This document shows, piece by piece, positions 24,889 to 31,969 of a stretch of DNA of 34,418 nucleotides (positions are counted from its first letter, which is position 1; each line of letters opens with the position of its first letter). The stretch spans positions 1-34,418 of the forward strand of contig DCQT01000094.1 of NCBI GenBank assembly GCA_002323535.1. The letters run 5' to 3'. A program made the translations under genes and the position numbers. The DNA comes from Bacteriovoracaceae bacterium UBA1511. Its GTDB lineage: Bacteria; Bdellovibrionota; Bacteriovoracia; Bacteriovoracales; Bacteriovoracaceae. The notes beneath the pieces were generated by a model, which was given only the letters and a program-made list of their open reading frames with translations, had not been told where the DNA came from and made no database searches.

Positions 24889-25314
24889 ATGGAAATGATG
24901 ACTGTCCCCAAAGACACCCTTTTAACTAAAGCTGGTGAAAAAAATAAACCGTTATATAAAGTAATTAAAGGCGAAATATTAATCTTTATTCTCAAAAAAA
25001 ACACAGTCGTACCACTTGGAAAAATCAAGCCTGGTGACTTCATTGGAGAATTAAGCTTTTTTGACGATGGGCCTAGAAGCGCCTACTCAATAACTATTTC
25101 AGAGACAACTGTTGAGTTATATAGTCAAGATGAGCTCGATCAAGAAATTCCTGTTTGGCTCAAGGAATTTGGTCGCTCTTTGGCAAAAAAAATAAGAAGT
25201 AATGACCAGGCCATCTCCGAGGCAAACTACAGACCAAGAGAGGTTGGAGAAATGATAAAGCTTTCACCTGAGGAGCAAAAAAGGCTCCACACATTAGTTA
25301 CACAACCCAAATAA
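24889..25314 (+). CDS. Stand-alone cyclic-nucleotide-binding-domain (cNMP/Crp-like) protein
   Basis: A 141-residue soluble protein consisting almost only of a CRP-like cNMP-binding beta-roll. Visible features are the early glycine turn (TKAGEKNKPLYKVIKGEI), VPLGKIKPGDFIGELSFFDDGPRSAYSITISE with the phosphate-binding-cassette pattern GE(L)xxxxxxxRSA, and a C-terminal helix (VWLKEFGRSLAKKIRSND). It has no DNA-binding helix-turn-helix, so it is a sensor or adapter, not a transcription factor. GGAG lies 8 bases before the ATG. It starts 2 bases after the SGNH-like gene stop, so the two are expressed together. The ligand (cAMP, cGMP, or none) cannot be told from the sequence, although the Glu and Arg of the cassette are present. 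Confidence 0.88.
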   Translation: MEMMTVPKDTLLTKAGEKNKPLYKVIKGEILIFILKKNTVVPLGKIKPGDFIGELSFFDDGPRSAYSITISETTVELYSQDELDQEIPVWLKEFGRSLAKKIRSNDQAISEANYRPREVGEMIKLSPEEQKRLHTLVTQPK

Positions 25315-25337
25315 TATAAGTCACTCTGACCCCCTAT

Positions 25338-25362
25338 TGCACCATGAGTGCCTTTTTGGCAC
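25338..25362. promoter_or_regulatory. Three regularly spaced half-sites upstream of a sigma54 promoter
   Basis: The bases TGCAC (25338-25342), GTGCC (25348-25352) and GGCAC (25358-25362) are spaced by exactly 5 bases, so their starts are 10 bases apart, one helical turn. The second and third form a perfect inverted repeat (GTGCC-TTTTT-GGCAC), and the first with the second form GCAC-N5-GTGC. Their centre lies about 65 bases upstream of the predicted start of the sigma54 promoter at 25391, where an enhancer-binding activator could bind. Confidence 0.5.
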
Positions 25363-25390
25363 CAAAAACGTTTCTAAAATCAATTAAAAG

Positions 25391-25407
25391 TTGGCATGGT
25401 TTTAGCT
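25391..25407 (+). promoter_or_regulatory. Near-consensus sigma54 (RpoN) promoter
   Basis: The 17 bases TTGGCATGGTTTTAGCT match the sigma54 consensus TTGGCACG-N4-TTGCW at every defined position except two (T for C at -21, A for T near -14). The invariant GG (25393-25394) and GC (25405-25406) are exactly 10 bases apart. Transcription would start near 25418. A ribosome binding site (AAGGAGG, 25437-25443) and a small lipoprotein gene follow directly, and a terminator ends the unit at about 25644, giving a transcript of roughly 225 bases. Confidence 0.72.
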
Positions 25408-25449
25408 TGTGAATAATCGGGAGCTTCATTCAGAACAAGGAGGCTTTGG

Positions 25450-25605
25450 ATGAAAATGGTTTATACCCAACAGATGATTATTTTAGGTTTATTATTTCTT
25501 CTAATGGCGTGCTCTAGTGCTCAAGAATTACAAGGAAGTAAAAAGGCAGTTTTGGCGGTCGAAGAAATACATTTAAAATTAGTAAATCGAATTGATCGTC
25601 GATAA
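25450..25605 (+). CDS. Small (51-residue) lipoprotein under sigma54 control
   Basis: A short gene missed by length cut-offs. It encodes a basic start, a hydrophobic stretch (MIILGLLFLLMA) and a type II lipobox L-M-A-C with C21, so the mature protein is a lipid-anchored peptide of about 31 residues (CSSAQELQGSKKAVLAVEEI then a short basic end). Ser at +2 predicts the outer membrane by the E. coli rule. A perfect AAGGAGG lies 6 bases before the ATG. The stop at 25605 runs straight into a terminator. It is preceded by a near-consensus sigma54 promoter and followed by no other gene on its strand, so it is a single-gene unit. The mature part is amphipathic-helix-like; no family is recognised. Entericidin-like or stress lipoproteins are similar in size only. 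Confidence 0.82.
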   Translation: MKMVYTQQMIILGLLFLLMACSSAQELQGSKKAVLAVEEIHLKLVNRIDRR

Positions 25606-25607
25606 AA

Positions 25608-25644
25608 AAAACCCCTCACCTTTTCCCCAAAGGTGAGGGGTTTT
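25608..25644. terminator. Strong bidirectional intrinsic terminator
   Basis: The arm ACCCCTCACCTTT (25611-25623) pairs perfectly with AAAGGTGAGGGGT (25629-25641) around TCCCC. Flanking A and T runs extend the stem and provide U-tracts on both strands. It terminates the lipoprotein transcript on the plus strand and the malate dehydrogenase transcript, whose stop is at 25665, on the minus strand. Confidence 0.92.
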
Positions 25645-25664
25645 AATTTTTAGAAAAAACAATG

Positions 25665-26654
25665 TTAAATTAAGCCTAAGCTTTTTACAGTATCTCTTTC
25701 ACTTCTTAGTTCATCTAAAGTTGCATCAAATTTCTCTTTACCAAAGCCCTCATGATTAATTCCACCAACGACAACGCATTCGCCATTTTTGGTCTGACAT
25801 GGGTAAGAAAAAATCAAACCTTCATCAACACCGTACTCACCTTTTGAAGATAAGCACATTGAATAATAGCTTCCATCTTTAGACTCAGTAACTAAGTTTC
25901 TAACTCCATCAACAACTGCGTTTGCCGCACTTGCTGCACTTGAAGCACCTCTTGCTTTAATAATGGAAGCACCTCTTTGTTGAATAGTGGTGAGGAATTC
26001 TCCTTGAAGCCATGACTCATCTGTAACTACCTCGGTCGCAGGCTTACCTGAAATTGTTGTGTTGTAAAAATCAGGATATTGAGTTGCTGAGTGATTTCCC
26101 CAAATACATAGGTTCTCTACTTCCTCAACACCAACTCCAGCTTTTTTTGCAAGCTGAGTAATGGCCCTGTTTTCATCAAGAGTTGTCATCGCATAGAATC
26201 TATCATTTGGTACGTCAGGGGCAGAGTTCATCGCAATGAGGCAATTTGTATTACAAGGATTACCGACGACGAAAACTCTTACGTCTTTAGCCGCATGGTC
26301 ATTGATTGCCTTACCTTGAGCAGTAAAAATTCCACCATTAATTTTTAAGAGGTCTGACCTTTCCATCCCTGCTTTTCGTGGAACTGATCCAACTAGAATT
26401 GCCCAATTAGCATCATCGAAAGCTTCTTCTAATTTATGAGTACAGGTAATTTTTTTCAAAAGAGGAAATGCACAATCGTCAAGCTCCATTGCGACACCGC
26501 CAAGAGCTCCAAGGGCCTGCTCAAGCTCTAAGAGCTGAAGCTCAACCTCTGTCTCAGGGCCAAACATTTGTCCGGAAGCAATTCTAAATAAAAGAGCATA
26601 ACCAATTTGACCGGCGGCTCCTGTTACAGCGACTTTCACTCGTTTTTTTGTCAT
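25665..26654 (-). CDS. mdh: Malate dehydrogenase
   Basis: An NAD-dependent TCA-cycle enzyme converting malate to oxaloacetate. The 329 residues match the LDH-like MDH subgroup with VTGAAGQIGYALLFRIASG (9-27), ELDDCAFPLL, a VGSVPRKAGMERSDLL segment carrying two substrate-binding arginines, VVGNPCNTNCLIA, and the catalytic His in IWGNHSATQYPD. The ATG at 26654 has GGAG 7 bases upstream; a longer frame to 26702 would add 16 unrelated residues. It is a stand-alone gene ending at the bidirectional terminator. The gene divergent from it starts about 130 bases away. Confidence 0.97.
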   Translation of the reverse strand: MTKKRVKVAVTGAAGQIGYALLFRIASGQMFGPETEVELQLLELEQALGALGGVAMELDDCAFPLLKKITCTHKLEEAFDDANWAILVGSVPRKAGMERSDLLKINGGIFTAQGKAINDHAAKDVRVFVVGNPCNTNCLIAMNSAPDVPNDRFYAMTTLDENRAITQLAKKAGVGVEEVENLCIWGNHSATQYPDFYNTTISGKPATEVVTDESWLQGEFLTTIQQRGASIIKARGASSAASAANAVVDGVRNLVTESKDGSYYSMCLSSKGEYGVDEGLIFSYPCQTKNGECVVVGGINHEGFGKEKFDATLDELRSERDTVKSLGLI

Positions 26655-26732
26655 GATGGGACTCCATGATAAGTTGTTGATATAATTGCCCAATGCTAAC
26701 ACGTGTAATACCTTCCTACAACAATCACCAGA

Positions 26733-26761
26733 TTGACTTAGTAAAAATATTTAAACAAAAT
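26733..26761 (+). promoter_or_regulatory. Possible sigma70-type promoter upstream of the Arg-rich protein
   Basis: TTGACT (26733-26738) and CAAAAT (26756-26761) are 17 bases apart and match the consensus at 5 and 4 of 6 positions. If it is used, transcription begins near 26768, downstream of the ATG at 26760, which supports the TTG at 26787 as the real start of the next gene. Confidence 0.4.
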
Positions 26762-26786
26762 GGGGACAATACAATTAGAGGTTTCC

Positions 26787-27254
26787 TTGAATAAAAAAAA
26801 TAATCAAAAAAGTCGTCCGAGACGCCGTCGAAGAAATTATAATCGCCCAAACCCAAATAGCGGCGGCTCCAGTATAGAAAAGCTTCAAAAAAAATATATG
26901 CTACTTATTGAAGGACTTAAATTAAAAAGGGCCAAATACTTCGACGAGTTTCATCATCATGATCCAAACAGGGTTGCTAAGTTAAGAAAAGCGTTTGAGA
27001 AAGCCTCAAGAGAACTTTTTGAATTTGAGCAAAGCCTGTCTAGTGAACAGCGTATAGAACTACTAAAAGAAAATGCTCCCGATCAGAGCTACTCTACTTC
27101 AAACAACCAGAGCACGCTTGGAGAAAATGTCCCTACCGATATCGAACCGCTAAATCCACATCTACTTAAAACCCAGATAGATACAGATTTTAAAACTGAT
27201 ACAGAGGAAAGTGTAGGAACGATGGAAGATTACCGCTCCTACAAAGGAGAATAA
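26787..27254 (+). CDS. Small Arg-rich N-terminus protein, possibly RNA-binding
   Basis: A 155-residue cytoplasmic protein. It begins with a short Lys/Asn stretch and an Arg cluster (RPRRRRRNYNRP), then a helical region of about 65 residues (SSIEKLQKKYMLLIEGLKLK through FEKASRELFEFEQSL), and ends in a polar acidic tail with no predicted structure. The pattern (basic RRNN-type head, one helical module) is reminiscent of DUF4167-type proteins of other bacteria, but similarity is not established. The TTG at 26787 has TTAGAGG 5 bases upstream and lies downstream of the predicted promoter, so it is preferred over an in-frame ATG at 26760. It ends 6 bases before the convergent XRE gene. The basic head suggests nucleic-acid binding; this is inference. 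Confidence 0.75.
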   Translation: MNKKNNQKSRPRRRRRNYNRPNPNSGGSSIEKLQKKYMLLIEGLKLKRAKYFDEFHHHDPNRVAKLRKAFEKASRELFEFEQSLSSEQRIELLKENAPDQSYSTSNNQSTLGENVPTDIEPLNPHLLKTQIDTDFKTDTEESVGTMEDYRSYKGE

Positions 27255-27260
27255 TTTAAA

Positions 27261-27677
27261 TTACATTGCTTTTGCAACGTAAGGATTGTGAGGGGTTTGT
27301 ACGTTTTCCTCTGTCTCGGTCTCGTCTGTATGAGATGGTGTTTGAGCTGTAGGCTGATCAGTTGTTTGTCCGCCATCGATAACTTGAAAAGTAGGTCTTG
27401 TTCCCATTTGTAAAAAGTTATCCAAAGTTTGTTGGTGATCCAAAAGCATCGCTTCTTTCAACTCTACAGGAGAAATACTTAGAATCTCGCTAACTCTCGT
27501 CAACATTTTAAGTGGGATGTTACACAAAGCTCTCTCAACATTAGAGATAAATTGGCCATTTTTATAACCAAGTAGCTGTGAAAGCTCAGATTGAGAGTAG
27601 TTCTTTGGGTGACTAACTCTTTTTTCTCTGATTAGTTGAGCAATGTGAGTAAAGCAACGGTTTTTTTGATCTGTCAT
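27261..27677 (-). CDS. XRE-family helix-turn-helix regulator
   Basis: A 138-residue DNA-binding protein. Residues 9-70 form a Cro/C1-type domain: FTHIAQLIREKRV, then the helix-turn-helix SQSELSQLLGYKNGQFISNVERAL with the recognition helix around GQFISNVE, and a closing helix (LKMLTRVSEILSISPVEL). The C-terminal 50 residues are polar, Thr/Gln/Glu-rich and probably disordered. The ATG at 27677 follows AGGAAGG and is preferred over an upstream in-frame start at 27758. A perfect 19-base palindrome lies 20 bases upstream and is a likely target of the protein itself. No partner toxin or phage gene is adjacent, so it is probably a housekeeping or life-style regulator rather than an antitoxin. Confidence 0.88.
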   Translation of the reverse strand: MTDQKNRCFTHIAQLIREKRVSHPKNYSQSELSQLLGYKNGQFISNVERALCNIPLKMLTRVSEILSISPVELKEAMLLDHQQTLDNFLQMGTRPTFQVIDGGQTTDQPTAQTPSHTDETETEENVQTPHNPYVAKAM

Positions 27678-27696
27678 ACACCTTCCTAGAGTAAAA

Positions 27697-27715
27697 AAAT
27701 GTCCTAAGGACATTT
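27697..27715. promoter_or_regulatory. Perfect 19-base palindrome, probable XRE operator
   Basis: AAATGTCCT and AGGACATTT (27697-27705 and 27707-27715) are perfect inverse complements around one base. The site ends 20 bases upstream of the XRE start codon and so covers the leader or promoter, the standard place for an autoregulatory operator. On the minus strand it is also a short stem with a U-tract, so RNA-level effects are possible, but only three GC pairs support the stem. Confidence 0.6.
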
Positions 27716-27849
27716 GACTTATATTAAACAATCCTTGTTCTTTTATTATTTTGCCCAAAACAAAATTTTTTTCAACCTAAACAAAAAGTAGGAATATTAT
27801 TCATATTTTTTAGTATTGATAAGGAAAAGTCCGACAAAAAAGCTCTATC

Positions 27850-29163
27850 TTAAAAGAGTTTAACTCCTTTCCAATATGTTCCTTGATTGAGACTTAAGCA
27901 ATCATCTCTTTTATTATTTGGTACGTAAAAAACCTTTTTCAATACCTCTTCCGCTGTTTTATTTTTTAAGAGTGATAGGTTTTTCGGCTTCCAGCATAAA
28001 AAGGAGCCATCTTTTCCATTTTTAAATGAGCCTCTGGACAAAGATTTTTGTAATATTTCTTCACCAGCGAGTGAGGCTCTGTAAAAAGCACTGGTAAAAT
28101 TTGCAAGTCCTGTCCTCTTTTGTTGGGAGACAAAAGAGTTCATCACATCAACCATCGACAAATAAGGCCCTGCACCTATATCTGAGCCAAGCGACCACCT
28201 GATCTTGTGTTTATTTATTGTTTTTAAGTCGAACAGACCAGAGCCCAGTCCTTTATTACTGATCGGAGCATTAGAGGTGGGGCAATGAGCGATAGCTGTC
28301 TTCGTTTTTTTTAAAATAGAAAGCTCCTTGGGACTCAAATAAATTCCATGCCCCATTATGGTTTTTTCTCCAAGTATCCCAGATTTTTCATAAACCTCTG
28401 TATAGCTTTTAACTTTTTCAAAGCCTGGAAAGTTAGAATAAATATCCATGACTGCTTGGATTTCTTCTTTAGTTTCACTTAGGTGAGTTTGAATAAAGGA
28501 TCTATTTTTTTTAGCAAATTTTGCACTTGAATTCATAACCTCAGGGTGTGTTGTTATGGCAAATCTAGGAGTTACTGCGTACCTGTTTTTAAATTTTGTA
28601 CTCAAGGTTTTAGTCATGCTTAGGCAGTCGCTCTTTGACTGGATAAGATAATCAGGGGAGTTCATTGTCATTTGAACATTACCCACAATAATTTCACCTG
28701 GGAACCCATTAAGCGCCATTTCTGTTGCATGGGAGTGAATACTGCTGTAACAACCCCCTGAGAGAGTTCCACTCTCCGTTAACTTCTTAGAAAATGATTT
28801 CAATTTCTTTTTTGTGTAATTGATTGATTTAAAATTATCCTCAGTCGGCCAAGTATAATTTTTTAGCCAGTATAACAAATCATCCTTAGGCATCTCTCTC
28901 ACATCATCCTGAACCCAATGAAAATGCAGATCACAAAAAGTAGGGGTAAGAATAAACGCAGACAGGTCAATCAGTTCAACTGATCTTAGCCTCTTCGCCT
29001 CGGTGACAAGAATTGAGTTTTTCTGAATTATTTTAATTTTATATTCATTTTTCCCTCTGATTTTTTCTAACCAAAGTCCAATGTTAGGTAGCCACTGGGC
29101 TTTATTATCAGAAACAGGGTTGAGTAAATTGCCTAATATAATTTTATTTTTAACCAATGACAA
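27850..29163 (-). CDS. guaD: Guanine deaminase-like amidohydrolase
   Basis: A zinc-dependent amidohydrolase predicted to convert guanine to xanthine plus ammonia. The barrel motifs appear in order: CDLHFHW with the two metal His, the guanine-deaminase-specific LKNYTWPTED (family: LxxYTFPxE), THLSETKEEI, IMGHGIYLSPKELSIL with a metal His, AHCPTSN, LGSGLFDL and the metal/catalytic Asp in SLGSDIGAGPYLSM. The GSDIGAG form differs from the usual GTDVGGG, so substrate preference could be shifted. A GTG at 29205 opens the longest frame, but the TTG at 29163 has GGAG 7 bases upstream and avoids overlapping the divergent gene; it gives 437 residues. The gene stands alone. Confidence 0.85.
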   Translation of the reverse strand: MSLVKNKIILGNLLNPVSDNKAQWLPNIGLWLEKIRGKNEYKIKIIQKNSILVTEAKRLRSVELIDLSAFILTPTFCDLHFHWVQDDVREMPKDDLLYWLKNYTWPTEDNFKSINYTKKKLKSFSKKLTESGTLSGGCYSSIHSHATEMALNGFPGEIIVGNVQMTMNSPDYLIQSKSDCLSMTKTLSTKFKNRYAVTPRFAITTHPEVMNSSAKFAKKNRSFIQTHLSETKEEIQAVMDIYSNFPGFEKVKSYTEVYEKSGILGEKTIMGHGIYLSPKELSILKKTKTAIAHCPTSNAPISNKGLGSGLFDLKTINKHKIRWSLGSDIGAGPYLSMVDVMNSFVSQQKRTGLANFTSAFYRASLAGEEILQKSLSRGSFKNGKDGSFLCWKPKNLSLLKNKTAEEVLKKVFYVPNNKRDDCLSLNQGTYWKGVKLF

Positions 29164-29191
29164 AGCTGCTCTCCAGTGAAAAGATTGGCCT

Positions 29192-29731
29192 ATGAAAACA
29201 GGCACACTCCAACTATTACCTACTCCATGTAATAAGAAAATAAAAGATCCAAACTTTCACTTGGATTATAAGTTTTCTCATAACCTTATATACTTAGAAT
29301 ACACTTTAAGCTCGAACTTGTTTTCTCAATTTAGACCACTGGATATCGATACCAAAAAAAAACCTTTTAACCTCAGAAGAGAGGACAAACTTTGGGAAAA
29401 AAATTGCCTTGAATTTTTTGTGAGCCCAACACAAGAACCTGGTTACATAGAATTTAACTTTTCACTTGATGGGGGCTGGAACGTATTTACTTTTGATGGA
29501 TATAGGAAAAATAAAAGAGAAAATATGTCTATAACGTTGCAAAGTTACATACTTGAGCAAGATAAAGAAAAAAACCAGTTTATTGCGAGGTTCCACCTGA
29601 AGACAAAGGAAAACATCCAGCTTCAAGAGCTTCATGGCTGCGCTATCTTATTTCTTCACAACTCCCCTTGTTATTTCCATGACTTACCCTCACTTCAGAT
29701 TCCTCCGGACTTCCATAAATTTCATCGTTGA
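29192..29731 (+). CDS. DOMON/CBM9-like domain protein
   Basis: A 179-residue protein whose centre (about 65-115) reads RREDKLWEKNCLEFFVSP, then GYIEFNFSLDGGWNVFTFDGYR. This matches the D(x)LWxxTCxEFF...YxEFNFSPxGxWxxYxFxxYR pattern of the DOMON-like (carbohydrate-binding family 9-type) beta-sandwich proteins common in Gram-negative bacteria. No signal peptide is seen, so a cytoplasmic or non-classical location is likely. The ligand (sugar, haem or other) is unknown; the family is defined by fold. The ribosome binding site is weak. Its 5' end lies within 30 bases of the divergent guanine deaminase start, and with the longer version of that gene the two would overlap by 14 bases. Confidence 0.82.
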   Translation: MKTGTLQLLPTPCNKKIKDPNFHLDYKFSHNLIYLEYTLSSNLFSQFRPLDIDTKKKPFNLRREDKLWEKNCLEFFVSPTQEPGYIEFNFSLDGGWNVFTFDGYRKNKRENMSITLQSYILEQDKEKNQFIARFHLKTKENIQLQELHGCAILFLHNSPCYFHDLPSLQIPPDFHKFHR

Positions 29732-29814
29732 GTGAAACTTTTACAAAGCCCTGCCGCACAATGTCATAATATGGCATATTTTCTAAGCTGAAATTGTTAA
29801 AAGTTGAGTTATTT

Positions 29815-31494
29815 ATGAAAATTAAAAATCTACTAATGTGCTGCTTGCTATCGATAGCACCAAATCTTAAAGCCACCGTTGAGTTTAATCACCCTCACAT
29901 GATTGGGGTGTACATTGCTCCAGAGGGTATAAAAAAGATTCAAATGAATCTTGAACCTATCGTTGAATACAACGGATTTTCTCTATCTAACTTTTATCAC
30001 CCTGAAATCGTCGAAGGTACCGGAGTCAAAAAAATAGAAGAGCTAATCAGCGATGAAAAGATTCTTCGCTCCATGAGAAGAGTAAGGTACCAATTTAGGA
30101 AGTTTTTCAATGGCTTCTATATCAAAAATCGACATAATCTACAGTACGAAATTAAAGGTATCGACTTTTCCGCTCACTGGAAAAAATTTGAATTTGACGT
30201 CGAAGAGGTTCCTTACGAAGGAAACAAAGTAAAATTTAATATCAAGGCGGTTGCCGACCGCTTTAAACTATCGATTGATTCAGCAAGTATTGAAGACTTG
30301 GAGCACGACTTTCTCGAAACCATCAGTGCAAAAAAAATTGAAGTAGGCTTGGACTCCTCCTCCATACCTTTAGAAATGAGCCTTAACTCCTCTATTAAAC
30401 TTAAAGATAATGGCGGACTAGATTTTGAAGACGTGGAGATTTCCACAAACTTAGAAGAAATTATGCTCAAAGCTGGATGGCAGTCGCCCTTAAAGCTCCC
30501 AAGAATAAAAATTGTTATCAATGGACGGGCGGCTTACCTAAATAACGCGCAACTTGAAAGGTCATTGAAAAAAGAAATTCCTAAACTTCTCAGATCAATG
30601 CAAGAGTCGGCTACGGAATACATACAAAACAAAGCCGCATTTGATACCTCTAGGCTATTGAACCAAAAACTTGGAAAAGGCTTCGCTGAAATAATCAACG
30701 TCAGCGCTATAAATGCACCAGACCCACAACCCAATGACATTAACTATGAGATAAAGCACCCAAATTATTTAATGGGACTTAAACTAAGTGAGCTGAATTT
30801 TCAATCAAACTTGTTTCACCTTGGAGTTGATGGTTTTATTGTTGACCCAAAAGTTGAAGGCCTATCAAGTGTTGATCTAGGTCGTCTTAAACGATCAAAT
30901 GTTGACCACGAAAGGTTTAGACCTGATGATCAAGATGTACTCTATGACGGACAAGAGATGGCCATCAGTATTCATCGTGGATTTATCAACGACATGCTTA
31001 ACAAAAGTTTTAAGCGTGGTTACTTTAACTCAATACCTGTTGGAGATGACGGCACAAGTCTTAGCCTAGTCACTAGTCCTTATATTTTTCAAAAGAAAAA
31101 TCCAAGAACAGGTGTCTTCGAACTCAGGTTAAAAGTCCATACGCGTTACACAGTATCTGGTGCCTCTAGTATGTTCGTCCGCAACCCTATTCAAATTTCT
31201 TTCGACGTTATTCTAGATATTGAGACTGACGACAATAACAATATGTCTTTAGTTATACGAGGAATTGATGCGAACTCGATGAATCTTCCCGAACGTTTCA
31301 TCAGAGCGTTCACCGGGACTGTAAGAAACAGTGCAAGAGACCTTCTAAGAGAGCAAGACACCGAAGTAAGAGGATTTGTACTGAGTGACAACTTGCCTAT
31401 ACCTAATGAGGTTTTTGGAATACCTCTCGAGTATAACTTTTACACCATAGACAAAAAAGGAAATCTAATACTTTACATCAACATGGATCTTTAA
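29815..31494 (+). CDS. Large secreted protein, possible TULIP-type lipid-binding fold
   Basis: A 559-residue exported protein. The ATG at 29815 opens a signal peptide (MKIKNLLMCCLLSIAPNLKA); a TTG at 29794 would add seven residues and has no ribosome binding site. No lipobox and no further membrane segments are seen, so it should be periplasmic or secreted. The mature part alternates long amphipathic strands with helices, and around residues 240-285 has NAQLERSLKKEIPKLLRSMQ followed by a long helix. The end (NEVFGIPLEYNFYTIDKKG) is again strand-rich. This strand-rich barrel plus long helix pattern recalls BPI/TULIP-type lipid-binding proteins, but no signature proves it. A 153-residue secreted protein follows after 13 bases. 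Function unknown. Confidence 0.78.
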   Translation: MKIKNLLMCCLLSIAPNLKATVEFNHPHMIGVYIAPEGIKKIQMNLEPIVEYNGFSLSNFYHPEIVEGTGVKKIEELISDEKILRSMRRVRYQFRKFFNGFYIKNRHNLQYEIKGIDFSAHWKKFEFDVEEVPYEGNKVKFNIKAVADRFKLSIDSASIEDLEHDFLETISAKKIEVGLDSSSIPLEMSLNSSIKLKDNGGLDFEDVEISTNLEEIMLKAGWQSPLKLPRIKIVINGRAAYLNNAQLERSLKKEIPKLLRSMQESATEYIQNKAAFDTSRLLNQKLGKGFAEIINVSAINAPDPQPNDINYEIKHPNYLMGLKLSELNFQSNLFHLGVDGFIVDPKVEGLSSVDLGRLKRSNVDHERFRPDDQDVLYDGQEMAISIHRGFINDMLNKSFKRGYFNSIPVGDDGTSLSLVTSPYIFQKKNPRTGVFELRLKVHTRYTVSGASSMFVRNPIQISFDVILDIETDDNNNMSLVIRGIDANSMNLPERFIRAFTGTVRNSARDLLREQDTEVRGFVLSDNLPIPNEVFGIPLEYNFYTIDKKGNLILYINMDL

Positions 31495-31507
31495 TAGGAA
31501 ATTTATT

Positions 31508-31969
31508 ATGAGAAAAATTAGCGTATTTATTTTAATGTTTGCCCTTTCAACTCTTTCTTATGCATCTGGAAGAATCAGTGTTCGATCGTTTAATATCGAT
31601 GGACTTAATAGATACTCCGGAAAAGCAATCAGCGTATTTTATGTAAGTGGAAGATCACCGGGCTTTTCACTTCCTGGCGCAAGGCCAAGAGTAAGAAAAG
31701 TTCTCAAAAAAGCAGGCCCATTTAATGTGTCGAGTTCGGGTAAGGTCACTGTTTCTGGAGTGAACTTAGTTGAAACAGGATGGGAAAGATTCAATTTTCT
31801 TGGTGTAGTTGTTCATGAAAAATCCCAAAAACACGTGGCAATTAAAAACCTGGATGGCTCTACACCTGAAGGACAATCAGACAGCTCAAAGCCTGGTGCG
31901 TTTAATAATTTAAAAATTTATTTTGTACCTAAAGCTAAAATTAATAGCGGAACGGTAAGACTAAGATAA
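31508..31969 (+). CDS. Small secreted protein, partner of the upstream secreted protein
   Basis: A 153-residue exported protein with a clear signal peptide (about 1-19, cut near SYASG). The mature chain is basic and strand-rich (ISVRSFNIDGLNRYSGKAI; RVRKVLKKAGPFNV), with no Cys, and ends in GTVRLR. AGGAA lies 8 bases upstream of the ATG. It begins 13 bases after the large secreted gene, so both come from one message and probably act in the same compartment. No family is recognised. The stop abuts the convergent FAD dehydrogenase stop with no base between them. Confidence 0.82.
   Translation: MRKISVFILMFALSTLSYASGRISVRSFNIDGLNRYSGKAISVFYVSGRSPGFSLPGARPRVRKVLKKAGPFNVSSSGKVTVSGVNLVETGWERFNFLGVVVHEKSQKHVAIKNLDGSTPEGQSDSSKPGAFNNLKIYFVPKAKINSGTVRLR

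Noticed and set aside
25356..25371. A second sigma54-like element (TTGGCACC) upstream of the main one
   Set aside because: The -12 GC is not present at the required distance (GT instead); the bases are better explained as a regulator half-site.
27832..27860. Weak stem near the guanine deaminase stop with six T residues (minus strand)
   Set aside because: Only four perfect base pairs (CTCT/AGAG) in AT-rich DNA; not enough to call a terminator.
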